DNA from: Martelella alba
GTDB lineage: Bacteria; Pseudomonadota; Alphaproteobacteria; Rhizobiales; Rhizobiaceae
Direction: 5' to 3'
DNA length: 64,000 nucleotides
Assembly: GCF_006516955.1 (NCBI RefSeq)
Contig: NZ_VHLG01000011.1
Span: 62,001 to 126,000, forward strand
Shown: positions 43,488 through 52,746 of the stretch, one piece after another
How the letters are laid out: the number at the start of each line of letters is the position of its first letter
Numbering within the stretch: position 1 is the first letter of the stretch
Notes under the pieces: generated by a model
Told to the model about the DNA's origin: nothing
Databases searched by the model: none
The model's input: only the letters and a program-made list of their open reading frames with translations
Made by a program: the position numbers and the translations under genes

Positions 43488-43691
43488 CAGACTGCTGACA
43501 AAGCCATTCAGCTTGTCTGTTGAGGTGGGATACCCCTCCGCCGTCATCCCCGTGCTTGTCACGGGGATCCAGTTTCATAAGGCTTTGAATAGGTGGCATC
43601 TATCGTCGCGCGGACGCGCGGCGGCTGGATGCCTGTGGGCCACGCACCGGCATGACGTTAGAGAAGGGGGCAAGGTTTGTCAGCAGCCTGA
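43488..43691. repeat. MITE-like palindromic element, copy 2 (about 204 bp)
   Basis: The ends CAGACTGCTGACAAAG and TTTGTCAGCAGCCTGA are inverted repeats (14 of 16 matching). The interior carries the same order of blocks as 28444-28653: CATTCAGCTTGTCTGTT, CCGTCATCCCCGTGCTTGTC, CGCGCGGACGCGCG, GCTGGATGCCTGTGG and ATGACGT. The GTCATCCCC...GGATCCAG arm can pair with the GCTGGATGCC...GGCATGAC arm. It has no coding capacity. It is in the same orientation as copy 1 and likewise sits downstream of a minus-strand gene. Confidence 0.8.
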
Positions 43692-43710
43692 GGCCGGCAT
43701 TTCGCCGGCC
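43692..43710. terminator. Terminator of the autotransporter gene (right duplicate)
   Basis: GGCCGGC-ATTTC-GCCGGCC, 27 bp downstream of the autotransporter stop on the minus strand. Its core is duplicated exactly at 43470-43486 across the repeat element. Confidence 0.7.
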
Positions 43711-43737
43711 CCTTCCCTCCCATTATTCGATTTTCTG

Positions 43738-46700
43738 CTACCAGCGCAGTTTCAGCCCGACATTGGCACCGAGACCATAGCTGTCACCGAAATCGGCCAG
43801 GGCAGTTGACGCTCTCACTTCGGCGTAAAGCGCATAGTCGATATTCTCGGTTTTCCAGCCATAGGATGTACCGAAGCCGATTTCTCCGGTCCAGCGGTTC
43901 GATTTGCTGACACTGTCGTCACCGGCAAGAACAACTTCGCTGTCACCGAGAAACTCGTAATAGAGATTGGCGATACCGTAGACATTGGTATTGCGGGCAA
44001 AACCGCTTTCATCCAGCCAGACATTGTTCTTTTCAAGCGCAAGCCCCATGCGGGCGAGCAGGCTTTCGGCATTCTTGAAATCCACACTGTCCTGATAAGC
44101 GCCGGTGAAATCATCCGCCCCGACATTGGTGTAGGATAGCTGGCCCTGCGGGGTCAGCGCGAAACCGCTGTCGAGATCAAACTGGCGTCCGGCCTCCAGC
44201 GAAAGCGCGACGGCCGTTGCATCGGTCCCATTCACATGGCGCGACAGATCGTCGGTCTTGAGATTGCTCGTATAGAAGGTGGTTTCGGTCTGGGCATCGG
44301 CATAAAAACCATTGGTCCCGTACCAGGTGAGGTTGGCACCGATGCCATAACCTGATGGCAGCATGTCACCGGCACCGTATTGCGACCCCACACGGGCCGT
44401 CGCCAGGCGGTATTGCCCGGTCACGCCAGCACGCAGAACACCTTCGGCACCATCATAAAACAGACCGTCCACCCCCAGCTGGGTTTCGAATTGCGAAAGA
44501 TCATAGTCATAGCCCGTTGCACTGGAGGCTGGATTGACATGGCTGCGCCCGCCAACCATCCGCAGCCAGATGCCATCGGATGCCGGAAGTGTTCCCGGAT
44601 CGACAGCGCCAGCCATCTCATAGCCCTGTCGCTGACCGGTACGCTGACGCAGGGTCGGCAGCCGTGACATTTCCATGAGAACAGGCATATAGGCTTCATA
44701 GACCGGCAGGTAAGGTTGAAGGGAAGGCTGCTCATCACCCGTCTGTTCGGGGACAAGATACAGCCCCGGATCCAGACCATTGCCCGGATCACTGGACAGT
44801 TGATAGGAATATTTGCCCGACGCGATCTCACCCTTATATCCAAGTGAGAAATGGCTGCTGTCGACTTCTGAATTATCGGCATGATTGACCAGAAGAACAG
44901 GAGCCGGCACTGCCGGACTGCCAAGGTCGGCAACCTCGATTTTGGTATTGCCGTCAATACCGCCGCCAATGGTTGTGAGATCACCCTGGCTTGCGCCGAA
45001 ATCGACATCCACGGCAAGCCTGCCGTCATTGGCCGAATAGTTGCCGCCAATCGCCAACCGGCCGTCGGCAGCACCATCCTGCATCGACAGGGTACCGCTA
45101 TTGGTAACATCACCGTAAATTCTGGTCCTGCCGGAGCCGATGGAAAAGAAGGTGCTGCCCGCATCGGCTATGTTGAGATTGCCGAAAAGATCGAAATCCC
45201 CCGCCTGTCCGACCCGAACGGTGGAATTGTTCTTAAGTGTGAAGTCGCCAAAGCCGTTCGGATTGCCGCCGGAATAGCCATCAAGGTCCAGCTCGTTATC
45301 GGTAAAGGTCAGATCGGCATTATCGGCGGTAAACGTCTCCCAGTTGATGATATTGGCACCGACAAGACCGTCATTTACCGTCGAGACGAAAGCGATATCA
45401 TCGACATCACTGACACTCATGAGGCGCATCGCATCGCTTTGCTGACCGCCCTCACCGTCCTCGCCGCCATCGAAGATCACATCGGAGAAACCATCGACAT
45501 TGCCAACATAGATCTCGGCCAGATCATTGCCGCCCTGGCCGTAAAAATTGCCCTGAAGCAGTCCGCCAGTCCAGTAAAAGCTGTCAGTATCCTGATATTG
45601 CTCGCCCGGGCCTTGCGGATCATAGTCACCATAAATATTGCCCGAGACCACACCGTTGCGCAGGTTGAACCGGGATTTACCCGCGCCGAGCATGCTGTCA
45701 CCTTTGATGGTGCCTGAGTTGGTGACGGAAACATAGCTGTCGGCGCGCTCCGCACCGTTCCAGATGGCATAATGGCGGCTGGATTTGCTGCCGTCGATCG
45801 TGCCGTATGTTCCGATTTCAATTCCACCGTAAAGTGACGTCGACCCCTCCGGCGTTTGCCTGAAGCCGATTGCGGCCTGCGCCTCACCGGTTGCGCTTAC
45901 CTCACCGCTGAGAACCGAGATCTGCGTTATCCCGGTCATATCGGGCCGGTCATCCGTGTTTGCGTAACCTGTCAGACCAAGGGAACCCGCACCTGACACG
46001 GAGACAACGGGATTGCCCTGCCCGTCACGATTGCCCACGGTGATGCTGTCAACTCCGGCGCTATCGTTCGAGACAAAGCTGATCCCGTCAGCCGCCGCCC
46101 CTGAGGTGGCGATGAAGCCATCCTGAAAAGCAATATCCACACGGCCGCCAGCAGTCTGTCCATCATGGAGGACATGAATGCCATCGGCGCCATCGCCGCT
46201 CGTGGCGATTGATCCGCCATCCATCGCGACCTTGACGTTGGCATGACCAACAGCACTCACGTCAATGCCACGACTTTGCGCACCATGCGTGCGGATATCG
46301 GCGACGCCGCCCTGATCATTTTTGCCAATAACCAGATTGACAGGACCGCCAGTGCTGGCAAGGTCGATACCGCTGGACTGATCCCCCTCGGTCTCAATCG
46401 CCGCCGCAGCAAGCTGCGCATCAATTCCGGTATAGCCGCTGGCATCCGCCTTGATACCGGCAGAACGTTCCCCCGACGTACGTATATCGACCTGCGGAGC
46501 CTCGATCTTGATAAGGCCGCCGCCGTTGTGATGGACGTAGACACCAGCGGCATCATCCCCCTGCGTGGCGACGACCTCGCCCTTTGCTGCATCGTTTTGC
46601 AGATAGATTTCATTGGGTCCGGAATTACCGGTCTCGGCATAGATGCCATTTGAGCCATTTCCGGTCGTGGTGATCGTCCCGCCCCGGTAGGAGATGCTCG

Positions 46701-48348
46701 CAGTGCCAAGCGGGCTCGCCGCCGAAACCTTGACCTGCAAGCCATTGGCGTGATCGCCATGCGTGGTGACCGAACCGCCCGACATCACGATTTGCGCCGC
46801 CCCCATGCTGCCTTCCGTTATGGCGGATATGCCGTCCGCTCCGTCACCACCCGTCACGATGACACCGTCGCGCATCAGGACACGGGCAAGCCCGTCCCCC
46901 TTGGTCAGCGCGAAAAGCCCGTCCGAATTGGTGCCAGAGGTTGTGAAGGCGCGGTCCCCATCCTTGTCATCCATGGTGATGATCGCATCGCCGCTGCCTA
47001 GATTATAGGCCGACGCGGCATAGGCACCACCGCCATCAGTGGTTTGCGTATCCCCATAGGTCGAAACCCGTCCACCCGTTATCTGGACAATGGCATCGCC
47101 CGCATCGCTGGCGTCTTCAACCGAAGCCCTTAACCCGGTTGAATTATCACCCAGAGTGGTGACACTGCCGCCCTGAAGTTCAATCCAGGCATTTGCCTGG
47201 CCTTTTGCCTGAGCATAGAGCGCTGCACTTGAACTGCCCTTGGTCGCCACGGAAACAGAGGAAATCGTGGCACCTGCGGAATCATCCCCCATGATGATGA
47301 TGACATCGCCCTTGCCAGAGGCCGTCGCAAATGCGCCATTCGAGCCGTCCCCCTGGGTTTCGATCCGGCCGCGGGAAAAATCGATCCGGGAAACCGCTCC
47401 CACCTCACTTTGCTGCGACGTGCGCGAGACCAGGCCATTGCTGTTGTCGCCCTCGGTCTGGACAACCCCATCACTCATGAAGACAAGCGCGGAGCCACTT
47501 CCGAGAGCATCAGCGACCAGTGCATTGCCCTGCAGCGAACCAGAATCCGAACGATCACCTTTCGACATGATCGTCCCACTATTCATATGCACTTCAGCGG
47601 AAGAGGCGCCATAGGCCTTAGCCATGCCGATAGTCGCATCCGGACCGAACGCGCTGAGCCTGCTGTTCCCGCCAATGACGATGGCAGCCTTGTCGCCAAC
47701 GGCCGAACTCTCCGACGTAACCGCCTGCAACAGGGTCTGACCGGCGATCGGCGCACTGTCCCCCAGATTGATCGTTGAACTCGAAACGGTGATCGTTCGC
47801 GATCCTGGTCCCATATTTTCCGTGCCTAACGTGTAGGCTGTCATATATTCGGATCCATTCAGAGACTGGTCCGCACCCGAGATGACCAAAGTCAGATCCC
47901 CGTCATAAGTGTCCGGAGCATTAAGCATTATCGGCGCTCCAGCCGAACTGTCATCTGAGAGCGAAACCGGCGTAACCGCATTATCGACCATTAAGTTAGC
48001 ATGTAATGACAAATATGATGCATTTGAGTCATTTTTATTGACGGTATGGCCGATTGTTTCAACTGACGTAATCAGATCGGGCATGGTGTACACCGCCCGG
48101 CCACCACTGCGCCGCTCCGAGTGAAATCCGGCCTCCCCTTTCCCATCAGAACCGCGACAGTCGACGACATCCCGCGGGCTGCACTCGCCCGCCGCCGCCT
48201 CATCAATCGTGCCCAGGCCGACCGCCGCCATTGTCAGTGCAGCTGCAGAAACAGACCCTCTCAGCATTGCAGCCGTCAGCGGCTTCCAACGCGACTGATT
48301 CGCTCTTTTTGATACTCGCATGTCGCGCGTTCTGCCGTCATTGGACAT
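43738..48348 (-). CDS. Type V autotransporter with glycine-rich repeat passenger
   Basis: This 1536-residue outer-membrane or surface protein has an extended N-region, then signal peptide LTAAMLRGSVSAAALTMAAV (cleavage near AAAG). The passenger (about 60-1180) is a degenerate beta-helix; between about 215 and 780 a unit of 20-30 residues recurs around G-D/N-x-S/A-x-G-L/I (TTLGDNSTGLRASV, TTGNGSNGIYAETG, STSGDGADGI-like). A linker precedes the C-terminal 12-stranded barrel at about 1255-1536, which ends YGLGANVGLKLRW with the expected terminal aromatic. The start is MSNDGRTRDM with GGAG six nt upstream. It lies beside the T3SS and is probably an adhesin; this is inferred. Confidence 0.9.
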   Translation of the reverse strand: MSNDGRTRDMRVSKRANQSRWKPLTAAMLRGSVSAAALTMAAVGLGTIDEAAAGECSPRDVVDCRGSDGKGEAGFHSERRSGGRAVYTMPDLITSVETIGHTVNKNDSNASYLSLHANLMVDNAVTPVSLSDDSSAGAPIMLNAPDTYDGDLTLVISGADQSLNGSEYMTAYTLGTENMGPGSRTITVSSSTINLGDSAPIAGQTLLQAVTSESSAVGDKAAIVIGGNSRLSAFGPDATIGMAKAYGASSAEVHMNSGTIMSKGDRSDSGSLQGNALVADALGSGSALVFMSDGVVQTEGDNSNGLVSRTSQQSEVGAVSRIDFSRGRIETQGDGSNGAFATASGKGDVIIIMGDDSAGATISSVSVATKGSSSAALYAQAKGQANAWIELQGGSVTTLGDNSTGLRASVEDASDAGDAIVQITGGRVSTYGDTQTTDGGGAYAASAYNLGSGDAIITMDDKDGDRAFTTSGTNSDGLFALTKGDGLARVLMRDGVIVTGGDGADGISAITEGSMGAAQIVMSGGSVTTHGDHANGLQVKVSAASPLGTASISYRGGTITTTGNGSNGIYAETGNSGPNEIYLQNDAAKGEVVATQGDDAAGVYVHHNGGGLIKIEAPQVDIRTSGERSAGIKADASGYTGIDAQLAAAAIETEGDQSSGIDLASTGGPVNLVIGKNDQGGVADIRTHGAQSRGIDVSAVGHANVKVAMDGGSIATSGDGADGIHVLHDGQTAGGRVDIAFQDGFIATSGAAADGISFVSNDSAGVDSITVGNRDGQGNPVVSVSGAGSLGLTGYANTDDRPDMTGITQISVLSGEVSATGEAQAAIGFRQTPEGSTSLYGGIEIGTYGTIDGSKSSRHYAIWNGAERADSYVSVTNSGTIKGDSMLGAGKSRFNLRNGVVSGNIYGDYDPQGPGEQYQDTDSFYWTGGLLQGNFYGQGGNDLAEIYVGNVDGFSDVIFDGGEDGEGGQQSDAMRLMSVSDVDDIAFVSTVNDGLVGANIINWETFTADNADLTFTDNELDLDGYSGGNPNGFGDFTLKNNSTVRVGQAGDFDLFGNLNIADAGSTFFSIGSGRTRIYGDVTNSGTLSMQDGAADGRLAIGGNYSANDGRLAVDVDFGASQGDLTTIGGGIDGNTKIEVADLGSPAVPAPVLLVNHADNSEVDSSHFSLGYKGEIASGKYSYQLSSDPGNGLDPGLYLVPEQTGDEQPSLQPYLPVYEAYMPVLMEMSRLPTLRQRTGQRQGYEMAGAVDPGTLPASDGIWLRMVGGRSHVNPASSATGYDYDLSQFETQLGVDGLFYDGAEGVLRAGVTGQYRLATARVGSQYGAGDMLPSGYGIGANLTWYGTNGFYADAQTETTFYTSNLKTDDLSRHVNGTDATAVALSLEAGRQFDLDSGFALTPQGQLSYTNVGADDFTGAYQDSVDFKNAESLLARMGLALEKNNVWLDESGFARNTNVYGIANLYYEFLGDSEVVLAGDDSVSKSNRWTGEIGFGTSYGWKTENIDYALYAEVRASTALADFGDSYGLGANVGLKLRW

Positions 48349-49571
48349 AAATTTCTCCAAGTTGGGGATTTATTTTGACGGCCTACGGGTAAGTGAAACC
48401 CTATTTTTGTTCAATTTCATTTTACTTATTTCAAAATTCAGGAAAATTTTATTCGTATTCAGCGAGCAATGCCCAAGTTACAAAATACTACCCACGGTTT
48501 TACACCGCGACACAACTTGTCACCCTCCTGACTTGCATCACGCTGAGCGCGCTTGTTCCATGCATGGCGTGCACTGCGAGCAAACCCGATCGCCCGGCAC
48601 CTACAACCATAGAGAAATGCCCGACACGTCACGTTGAAATGAGAGCATGTAAGCTGACTGCAGCAGCACATCTGCACAGCACGGGAACTGCGGCAGTATC
48701 CTGCCCGCATACAAATGATCGTCGGCGCAAGCGTCGCCCCATCATTTCAAAAAAACTGAATTCAGTATCGCAATTTCAGCAATTAGACGAATTCTATCGT
48801 CACCATTCACAAACGGAGATAAGACGATGCGTGACCACGAGAACGGCGAAAGCAAGAGCATCCCCCGCGCCCGGAACAGCGCCATCAACGACAATATCGA
48901 GACGACGGATGCACCGGATCGGCACCCGAATATGATCGGCCTGCCACGACCTCGGCTCTATCGAGATGCAGCCCACCAATGCGTCATGTTCAGCATAGCC
49001 CCGGCGAGAAAGCCACCGCATCGAAGGCGCAGAGACCACCATTTCAACGACAGCCAACACCCGGGACCAGACTGGCAGAAAAGATATGCGGGGAGAAGGG
49101 AAACACGCAAAAACAAATACTTACCGATAGGCCCGCTGCGACGATGAGTTTATTTCGCTCCGACTGGCCTGTATCTTCGCCCCTACGGAGGAGCCGCTCG
49201 TTTCGGGCGCGCACCGCAGAGGCGACCAAGCAATCAGATGCGCCTTTGCCGCTGCACATCCAGAAGCCGACGGTAAGGCCGGGCGCGCTACCCTCTCCTT
49301 CGCCCTTGCAATCAGTCAGACCTGACCGAGGGGCCGAACCACAAGGCTCGCCCATGCAGTTCGACAGATATGCCTGTTACAAAATAATAAGACGACTGGG
49401 CAAGCGGCAGCTTTTCGATCATTTCGTGATGTATTGCACACTTTTTAGTTCAATTTCGATCACGATTTCGCCCATTATTTCTGTAAAAGCTGCCGATGTC
49501 CAATATGAAAGGGCAATTTCTTCAGGTCTTTTGCCGATTATATCGCGCATATAACAAGTCGGAGGATACCG
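48349..49571. other. 1.2-kb region without a convincing gene, upstream of the autotransporter and T3SS regulator
   Basis: The first 120 bp are AT-rich and probably hold the autotransporter promoter. One frame, 48827-49147 (106 codons, MRDHENGESKSIPRARNSAI), has a GGAG ribosome-binding site at good spacing, but its composition (Arg/Pro/His-rich) is what out-of-frame GC-rich DNA gives, and no family is recognised. It may be a decayed gene. No RNA or IS ends were seen. Confidence 0.45.
49538..49554. promoter_or_regulatory. Inverted repeat TTATAT-CGCGC-ATATAA before the LysR gene
   Basis: Perfect 6-bp arms lie 17-33 bp upstream of the LysR-type gene and just before its GGAGG site. It could be an autoregulatory site or part of a promoter. 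The function is inferred from position. Confidence 0.4.
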
Positions 49572-50486
49572 ATGAATACAATAAGTATCAAAAAAATGTG
49601 GGTATTCGTAACAGTTGTCGACTCCGGAAGCTTTTCCGAGGGCGCAAAGAACGCATTTATTACGCAGCCCGCAGCAGCCAGCATTATAGATGAAATTGAA
49701 TCGACCGTTGGAAAAGAGTTATTTGTTCGAAACGGGAAAAATAGACGCGCCATACTGACCGAAAAGGGACAGGAAGCCTATGATGTGTTCGTCCGGGCTC
49801 TAACCGTCTATGACGAGGCGCTCTCGACGCTTCTTTCCGAGGACCGCAAGCTGAAAAAGCAAAAGATCCTCATTCAGTCACCCTATGTTGACATCGTGTC
49901 GGCGACCTGGCTGAACGAAGTCCTGCAAAATGAACAGCAGATGCGACTGATGATCGAGCAGGGAAGCTGGCGAGACATCATCAACGCACTTGAAGACCGC
50001 CAGGACTGCATCGCCCTGCTCGACGGTGATGTTAAACCCAAACATGGCGAATTCATTTCCCTTGGCCAGATCGAAATGGTTCTTGCCCTGCCGCGACATT
50101 CAGACGAATCAGCCTTGAGCAAGGCGCGCGACATCGACTGGGAATACATTCCTGAAAACACAATTATCTTTTCCGGTATCTGCCCACAGACATTGCAACA
50201 GGTCTACAGCAGGCTCCGCGCCGCCAACCACCTGTCCATGAACTTCACCGAAATCGGCTCCACCAGTGTTTTGAGAAGCTGTCTGGAAAAGAGCAACCTG
50301 CCGGCTCTGGTTCCGCGCTCGCTCCTGCCCTCCAGCCCCAACGGAGAAGAGATCAAGTTCCTGCCGCTGTCATCGTCAAAAGTGTTTGTCCCGCTCGGCC
50401 TCTACATCCCACATGGCAACAGTCTGCGCAAACTCTTCAGCGAGAAAGCCTCGGCCGAACTTATTCTTTCCGAGAGCCTGAGTTGA
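49572..50486 (+). CDS. LysR-family transcriptional regulator next to the T3SS
   Basis: This 304-residue regulator has a LysR helix-turn-helix at about 5-63 (MWVFVTVVDSGSFSEGAKNA, FITQPAAASIIDEIESTVGK, RAILTEKGQEAYDVF) and a divergent effector domain (about 90-290) with little of the usual periplasmic-binding-protein signature. GGAGG precedes the ATG. The 5' half is AT-richer than neighbouring housekeeping genes. It reads towards the T3SS operon, whose first gene starts 347 bp downstream, so it is a candidate activator of secretion genes. The inducer is unknown. Confidence 0.8.
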   Translation: MNTISIKKMWVFVTVVDSGSFSEGAKNAFITQPAAASIIDEIESTVGKELFVRNGKNRRAILTEKGQEAYDVFVRALTVYDEALSTLLSEDRKLKKQKILIQSPYVDIVSATWLNEVLQNEQQMRLMIEQGSWRDIINALEDRQDCIALLDGDVKPKHGEFISLGQIEMVLALPRHSDESALSKARDIDWEYIPENTIIFSGICPQTLQQVYSRLRAANHLSMNFTEIGSTSVLRSCLEKSNLPALVPRSLLPSSPNGEEIKFLPLSSSKVFVPLGLYIPHGNSLRKLFSEKASAELILSESLS

Positions 50487-50833
50487 CCGCAAAACCCGCG
50501 CGCCAAAACCCGCGCGCCATGTCAGCCATCTGCCCCCCTGATCCAAACGCCCTGCGCCACCTGAAACAACAACAGGCGCACCGCCCCAACTGAGGCCTTA
50601 ACCCGAAAGACTGGAAGCAAAAATGGAACGCTCATGCAAGGCTCCCCTTCTTTCACGGCGGCGCACCGCCACAAAAGAAAGGAGCCCGGCAGCCAGCCTG
50701 ACGCCCCCCTCTGGCACCCAGACCGCAGAGCCAATATTACAGATCATTAATCATTTTCAAAATCGAAAATATTGAATCAACTATAGTAAAAATGTTGATA
50801 TAATGCATATGATAAACAAGCACGGAATATAAC
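50487..50833. other. 347-bp intergenic region before the T3SS operon
   Basis: No gene is seen in it. The last 100 bp (from about 50735) drop sharply in GC and carry the 15-bp element listed at 50779-50793; this is the presumed promoter of the sctE-sctU operon. A repeated AAACCCGCGCGCCA (50492-50518) follows the LysR stop and could be a remnant of slippage. Confidence 0.6.
50779..50793 (+). promoter_or_regulatory. T3SS promoter element copy 1, AACTATAGTAAAAAT
   Basis: These 15 bp are identical to 62228-62242. This copy lies 41-55 bp upstream of the first T3SS gene. TATAGT inside it resembles a -10 hexamer but no good -35 lies 16-18 bp upstream, as expected for an activator-dependent promoter. 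The same sequence on the same strand before two genes of one island suggests co-regulation; this is inference. Confidence 0.6.
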
Positions 50834-51076
50834 ATGTCTAAAGATGATCTGTTTGCCAATAAAGATATCGATTTTGACGATATCATATTCAAGGGATCAC
50901 TTGGTGGGCTCCAGACGATCGAGAAATACATTGAAACACGCAAGGGATTTATTACGCGTGAAATTTCTCGAATTAGTAACTCTGGAGGAGACCCCAGCGA
51001 GCATCTAATAGCAATCAATATGCTGGAACGCGCGGCAAGCCTGCTGGATCAGGTTCTGAAGCTTCAGCCCGAGTAG
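50834..51076 (+). CDS. Small T3SS protein, SctE (YscE/SsaE)-like needle co-chaperone candidate
   Basis: This 80-residue protein is the first gene of the T3SS operon. It reads as two helices joined by a turn, TIEKYIETRKGFITREISRI - SNSGGDPSEH - LIAINMLERAASLLDQVLKL, the layout of YscE/PscE and SsaE, which hold the needle subunit in the cytoplasm together with SctG. Only about 24 residues follow the turn, too few for a needle protein (SctF), whose second helix is about 40-45 residues. An SctF identity is therefore less likely but not excluded. A TPR protein resembling SctG is encoded two genes downstream, supporting the chaperone reading. Confidence 0.5.
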   Translation: MSKDDLFANKDIDFDDIIFKGSLGGLQTIEKYIETRKGFITREISRISNSGGDPSEHLIAINMLERAASLLDQVLKLQPE

Positions 51077-51157
51077 GCGACAAGACCATAGCGCTCCATC
51101 TGAAAGCTCCGCAGATCGCAGAGCATAGACGGGGTCACCCTGGAAGAAGTGGAAACG

Positions 51158-52297
51158 ATGATACTCGCACGCGTCAGCAAGGAAGGCCTGGAGGACCGGC
51201 TGTTCTCGATAGAGGACGGGCTGTCGAGCCTTGGCTCCGGCCTGGATTGCGACATCGTTCTGCTGGACGAAGAAGTCCAGGAACAACACCTGACTTTTCG
51301 TGTAGAGGCCAGTCTGCTTTCGCTGATGCTGGCGCCGACGGCAAACGCCTTCCTTGACCGGAACCAGGAGGGGCAGGAGCCCGTCTTTCTGAGGGCAGAA
51401 GAATGGATCAACTGCTCGGGCGAAGACAGGCTTGGCATTGACGGCATCACGATAACATTCAGCGGCATCGCGACGGCGAACGCGGCGGCGTCACCGATCT
51501 CATCGGCGCGCCGTGCACTGTCTTCAAAGTTGCTGAAATGGCTTCTTCCCACCTTTGCCGGCCTTGGCGTTGCCTGCGGCATTACCCTGCTCATCAGCTC
51601 TTCGCCGGCAAGCAATAACCCGGCCTCGCCGCCTGCTTCGCCAACACATATGAGCGCAATCGAAACCGGTTCCCCGCCTGTAGCCTCGACGCCGGTTGCG
51701 GCCCAAAACCAGCCGGGGGCACCTCAGACGCAATCGGTAACTGAAAGCGCTCTGCAGGAGACCTTGACCAATATGGGGCTGCCACCCGCCGACCTCACAG
51801 ATATCAACGGTGTATGGTCGTTCACAGTGCACGTACCCGACGAGAACGCCCGCGACAACGCCAATGAGGCTCTCGCGGCGCTGAACCTGCCGCTGGCGCC
51901 CGACATCATCCTCGACAGCGATATCGCCACCGCCGTCGAAACCTCGCTTTCGAACATGCGCAGCAAGGCGGAACTTGCCTCCGTAAATCTGGGCGTTGTC
52001 ACACTGAAAGGTCCGCAAGAGACCGACGCCCAGCAGAAGATCATCACAACGCTCGAAGGTGATGTCAGCGGCATCACCAAGGTTGTGTTCGACCACGATG
52101 ACGCCGACCAGATTGCTGCAATCAAGAAACAGATCAGCGGGCTTTGGAGCGGCGTATTTCCATATGTTCTTCTCAATGACAACACGATCATCAGACCGGG
52201 TCAGCAGATCAACGACAATGCCACTCTGGTCAGCGTCGAGGAGCATGCGCTGACCGTTGACCTGGATGGGCACAACAAAAGGATTGAGGTTGAATGA
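51158..52297 (+). CDS. sctD: T3SS inner-membrane ring protein SctD
   Basis: SctD forms the outer layer of the inner-membrane ring of the basal body. The roughly 379-residue product has an N-terminal cytoplasmic FHA-like domain (about 1-110; LFSIEDGLSSLGSGLDCDIV), a single membrane segment near 125-148 (LLPTFAGLGVACGITLLISS), a Pro/Ala-rich linker (SPASNNPASPPASPTHMSAI) and periplasmic ring-building modules to the end. ATG at 51158 with GTGGAAACG upstream is used; a GTG at 51149 is possible. The stop overlaps the next start by 4 bp. Confidence 0.85.
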   Translation: MILARVSKEGLEDRLFSIEDGLSSLGSGLDCDIVLLDEEVQEQHLTFRVEASLLSLMLAPTANAFLDRNQEGQEPVFLRAEEWINCSGEDRLGIDGITITFSGIATANAAASPISSARRALSSKLLKWLLPTFAGLGVACGITLLISSSPASNNPASPPASPTHMSAIETGSPPVASTPVAAQNQPGAPQTQSVTESALQETLTNMGLPPADLTDINGVWSFTVHVPDENARDNANEALAALNLPLAPDIILDSDIATAVETSLSNMRSKAELASVNLGVVTLKGPQETDAQQKIITTLEGDVSGITKVVFDHDDADQIAAIKKQISGLWSGVFPYVLLNDNTIIRPGQQINDNATLVSVEEHALTVDLDGHNKRIEVE

Positions 52298-52737
52298 CGA
52301 CCCCTACCATGAGCTATAGCGATGATGACCTCTACATTCTCGGCAACATCGCATCGCTGGCGGTCAAAACGGGAATAGGTGAGCAGGCGCTCCCGATTCT
52401 CAAACTGGTACAGCAACAGCGCCCCAACAATGCCGCCGCTTTCATCGTTGAATCGATGTATCTTTTCTCCATTGGGAAAAAGCAGGCTGCTCTTTCGCTG
52501 CTGGAAACCTGCGGTGCCTTTGACGCCGAGAAAAACCGCGATGAGGCCCTGGCCTTCCACCTCTACCTCCTCCAGCAGGATGGCCAGCTGAAACGGGCCG
52601 TCAGGCTGGGCACGGCCTATCTGGAAGAGCGTCTCATTGATTCAAAATCAGCAATCGAAGCCACGCGCCTGGTCACCACCGAGTGCCAGAAAGCACTCGG
52701 CACCTTGCTCGACGGCAAAACAGGCGCAAACCGATAG
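52294..52737 (+). CDS. TPR-like T3SS chaperone (SctG / HrpB1-like)
   Basis: This 147-residue all-helical protein has tetratricopeptide-like pairs: LYILGNIASLAVKTGIGEQA, ILKLVQQQRPNNAAAFIVES and LYLLQQDGQLKRAVRLGTAY. Small TPR proteins at this place in T3SS operons are needle chaperones (YscG/PscG) or members of the HrpB1 group. It overlaps sctD by 4 bp and precedes sctI by 9 bp. The TPR fold is supported by the sequence pattern; the partner is inferred from operon position, and is probably the needle subunit, which is not in the window. Confidence 0.6.
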   Translation: MTTPTMSYSDDDLYILGNIASLAVKTGIGEQALPILKLVQQQRPNNAAAFIVESMYLFSIGKKQAALSLLETCGAFDAEKNRDEALAFHLYLLQQDGQLKRAVRLGTAYLEERLIDSKSAIEATRLVTTECQKALGTLLDGKTGANR

Positions 52738-52746
52738 GGGAAAACC

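Noticed and set aside
43300-43599. Minus-strand frame of 99 codons over repeat copy 2
   Set aside because: Its product is the translation of the palindromic repeat, similar to the frame over copy 1; no start signal was seen.
48393-48935. A 180-codon plus-strand frame upstream of the LysR gene
   Set aside because: It has no ribosome-binding site, and the mixed composition and lack of any motif suggest chance.
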